NCBI GenBank assembly: GCA_029391995.1
Contig: CP113924.1
Coordinates: 1,085,001 to 1,149,000, forward strand
Length of the DNA: 64,000 nt
Direction of reading: 5' to 3'
Source of the DNA: Streptococcaceae bacterium ESL0729
GTDB taxonomy: Bacteria > Bacillota > Bacilli > Lactobacillales > Streptococcaceae
Every line of letters begins with the position of its first letter. Within the stretch, counting starts at the first letter, position 1. Shown piece after piece: positions 63,881 through 64,000 of this stretch. The notes below the pieces were generated by a model. The model made no database searches. It was given only the letters and a program-made list of their open reading frames with translations, and was not told the origin of the DNA. Position numbers and translations under genes: made by a program.

Positions 63881-64000
63881 TTAATTATTAATACTTGTTG
63901 CTGTGAATAGTTTGTCGCCAATTACAGCTTGACCACTTGTTTTCACATCATCAACTTGGAATCTATCTTGGTTGGTTACAATTACTGGAGTCTTTGTAAC
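63881..64000 (-). CDS. C-terminal end of a sugar PTS permease with glucose-type IIA domain (5' end outside)
   Basis: Only the last 39 residues are in the window: TPVIVTNQDRFQ, then GQAVIGDKLFTATSINN. These match the end of glucose-family IIA domains (TPVIITN type), as found fused to trehalose or beta-glucoside IIBC permeases. With treC 55 bases downstream, a trehalose-specific IIBCA is likely. The specificity-determining parts lie outside, so this rests on context. Confidence 0.7.
   Translation of the reverse strand, partial: VTKTPVIVTNQDRFQVDDVKTSGQAVIGDKLFTATSINN

Overview
The window is chromosomal DNA of a low-GC Gram-positive coccus of the family Streptococcaceae, most likely a Lactococcus or close relative. 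Pointers are the mreC-mreD-PcsB/Usp45 order with a WalR box, the tmk-holB-ricT-yabA-rsmI and dinG-ypmB-aspB-asnS clusters, rplK-rplA close to frr-pyrH, a PurR-type box placed as in lactococci upstream of fhs, and WxL surface proteins, which are uncommon in Streptococcus. Species cannot be fixed from the sequence alone. Most genes lie on the minus strand. No rRNA, tRNA, CRISPR array, insertion sequence or prophage was seen.

Layout. 1-2012: alpha-glucosidase (cut by the window edge) and a sugar O-acetyltransferase. 2281-5357: a plus-strand accessory cassette made of a tandem ribbon-helix-helix protein, a HAD phosphatase, a calcineurin-like phosphatase, a DUF6994-like protein and a decayed remnant. 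5414-11757: ebfC, then ftsK and the tmk-holB-ricT-yabA-rsmI replication/translation cluster. 11882-15012: OatA-type peptidoglycan O-acetylase and a MupG-type 6-phosphomuramidase. 15109-20717: fhs, corA and the deoB-punA-deoD nucleoside operon. 20820-25617: KimA-type potassium importer, then mreC, mreD and PcsB. 25750-29048: Nudix hydrolase, formate/nitrite channel, rpiA, split ThrE-type exporter. 29443-33597: mnmE facing feoA-feoB and a small Cys-rich partner. 33731-39281: DUF421/DUF3290 pair and a WxL surface locus. 39591-44157: iron-siderophore ABC transporter with a siderophore esterase. 44245-51488: eno, hpf, ridA, a modular LysM protein, asnS, aspB, ypmB. 51537-56008: dinG, a glyoxalase I/II-like pair and a lysophospholipase-like hydrolase. 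56111-62122: rplA, rplK, a small membrane protein, an oxidoreductase, yozE, msrA, cvfB, frr, pyrH. 62215-64000: treC and the tail of a sugar PTS permease.

How the parts work together. Iron uptake is split between ferrous (feoAB) and ferric-siderophore (ABC plus esterase) routes. Their two promoters carry the same 24-bp palindrome (AAATGTAAA, six bases, TTTACATTT), so one unseen regulator probably controls both. Cell-wall genes (mreCD, PcsB with a WalR box, OatA, MupG, the LysM protein, WxL proteins) form a second theme. Several leaders look regulatory: PurBox for fhs, L1-binding mimics before rplK and rplA, and a structured leader before mnmE. Three genes (tmk, rpiA and the metallo-beta-lactamase gene at 54030) have a -10 element only 6-7 bases before the ATG and no Shine-Dalgarno, which predicts leaderless mRNAs. 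The best candidate for an undescribed system is the 2281-5197 cassette, in which GTACTA half-sites recur at both of its promoters next to a duplicated ribbon-helix-helix regulator.
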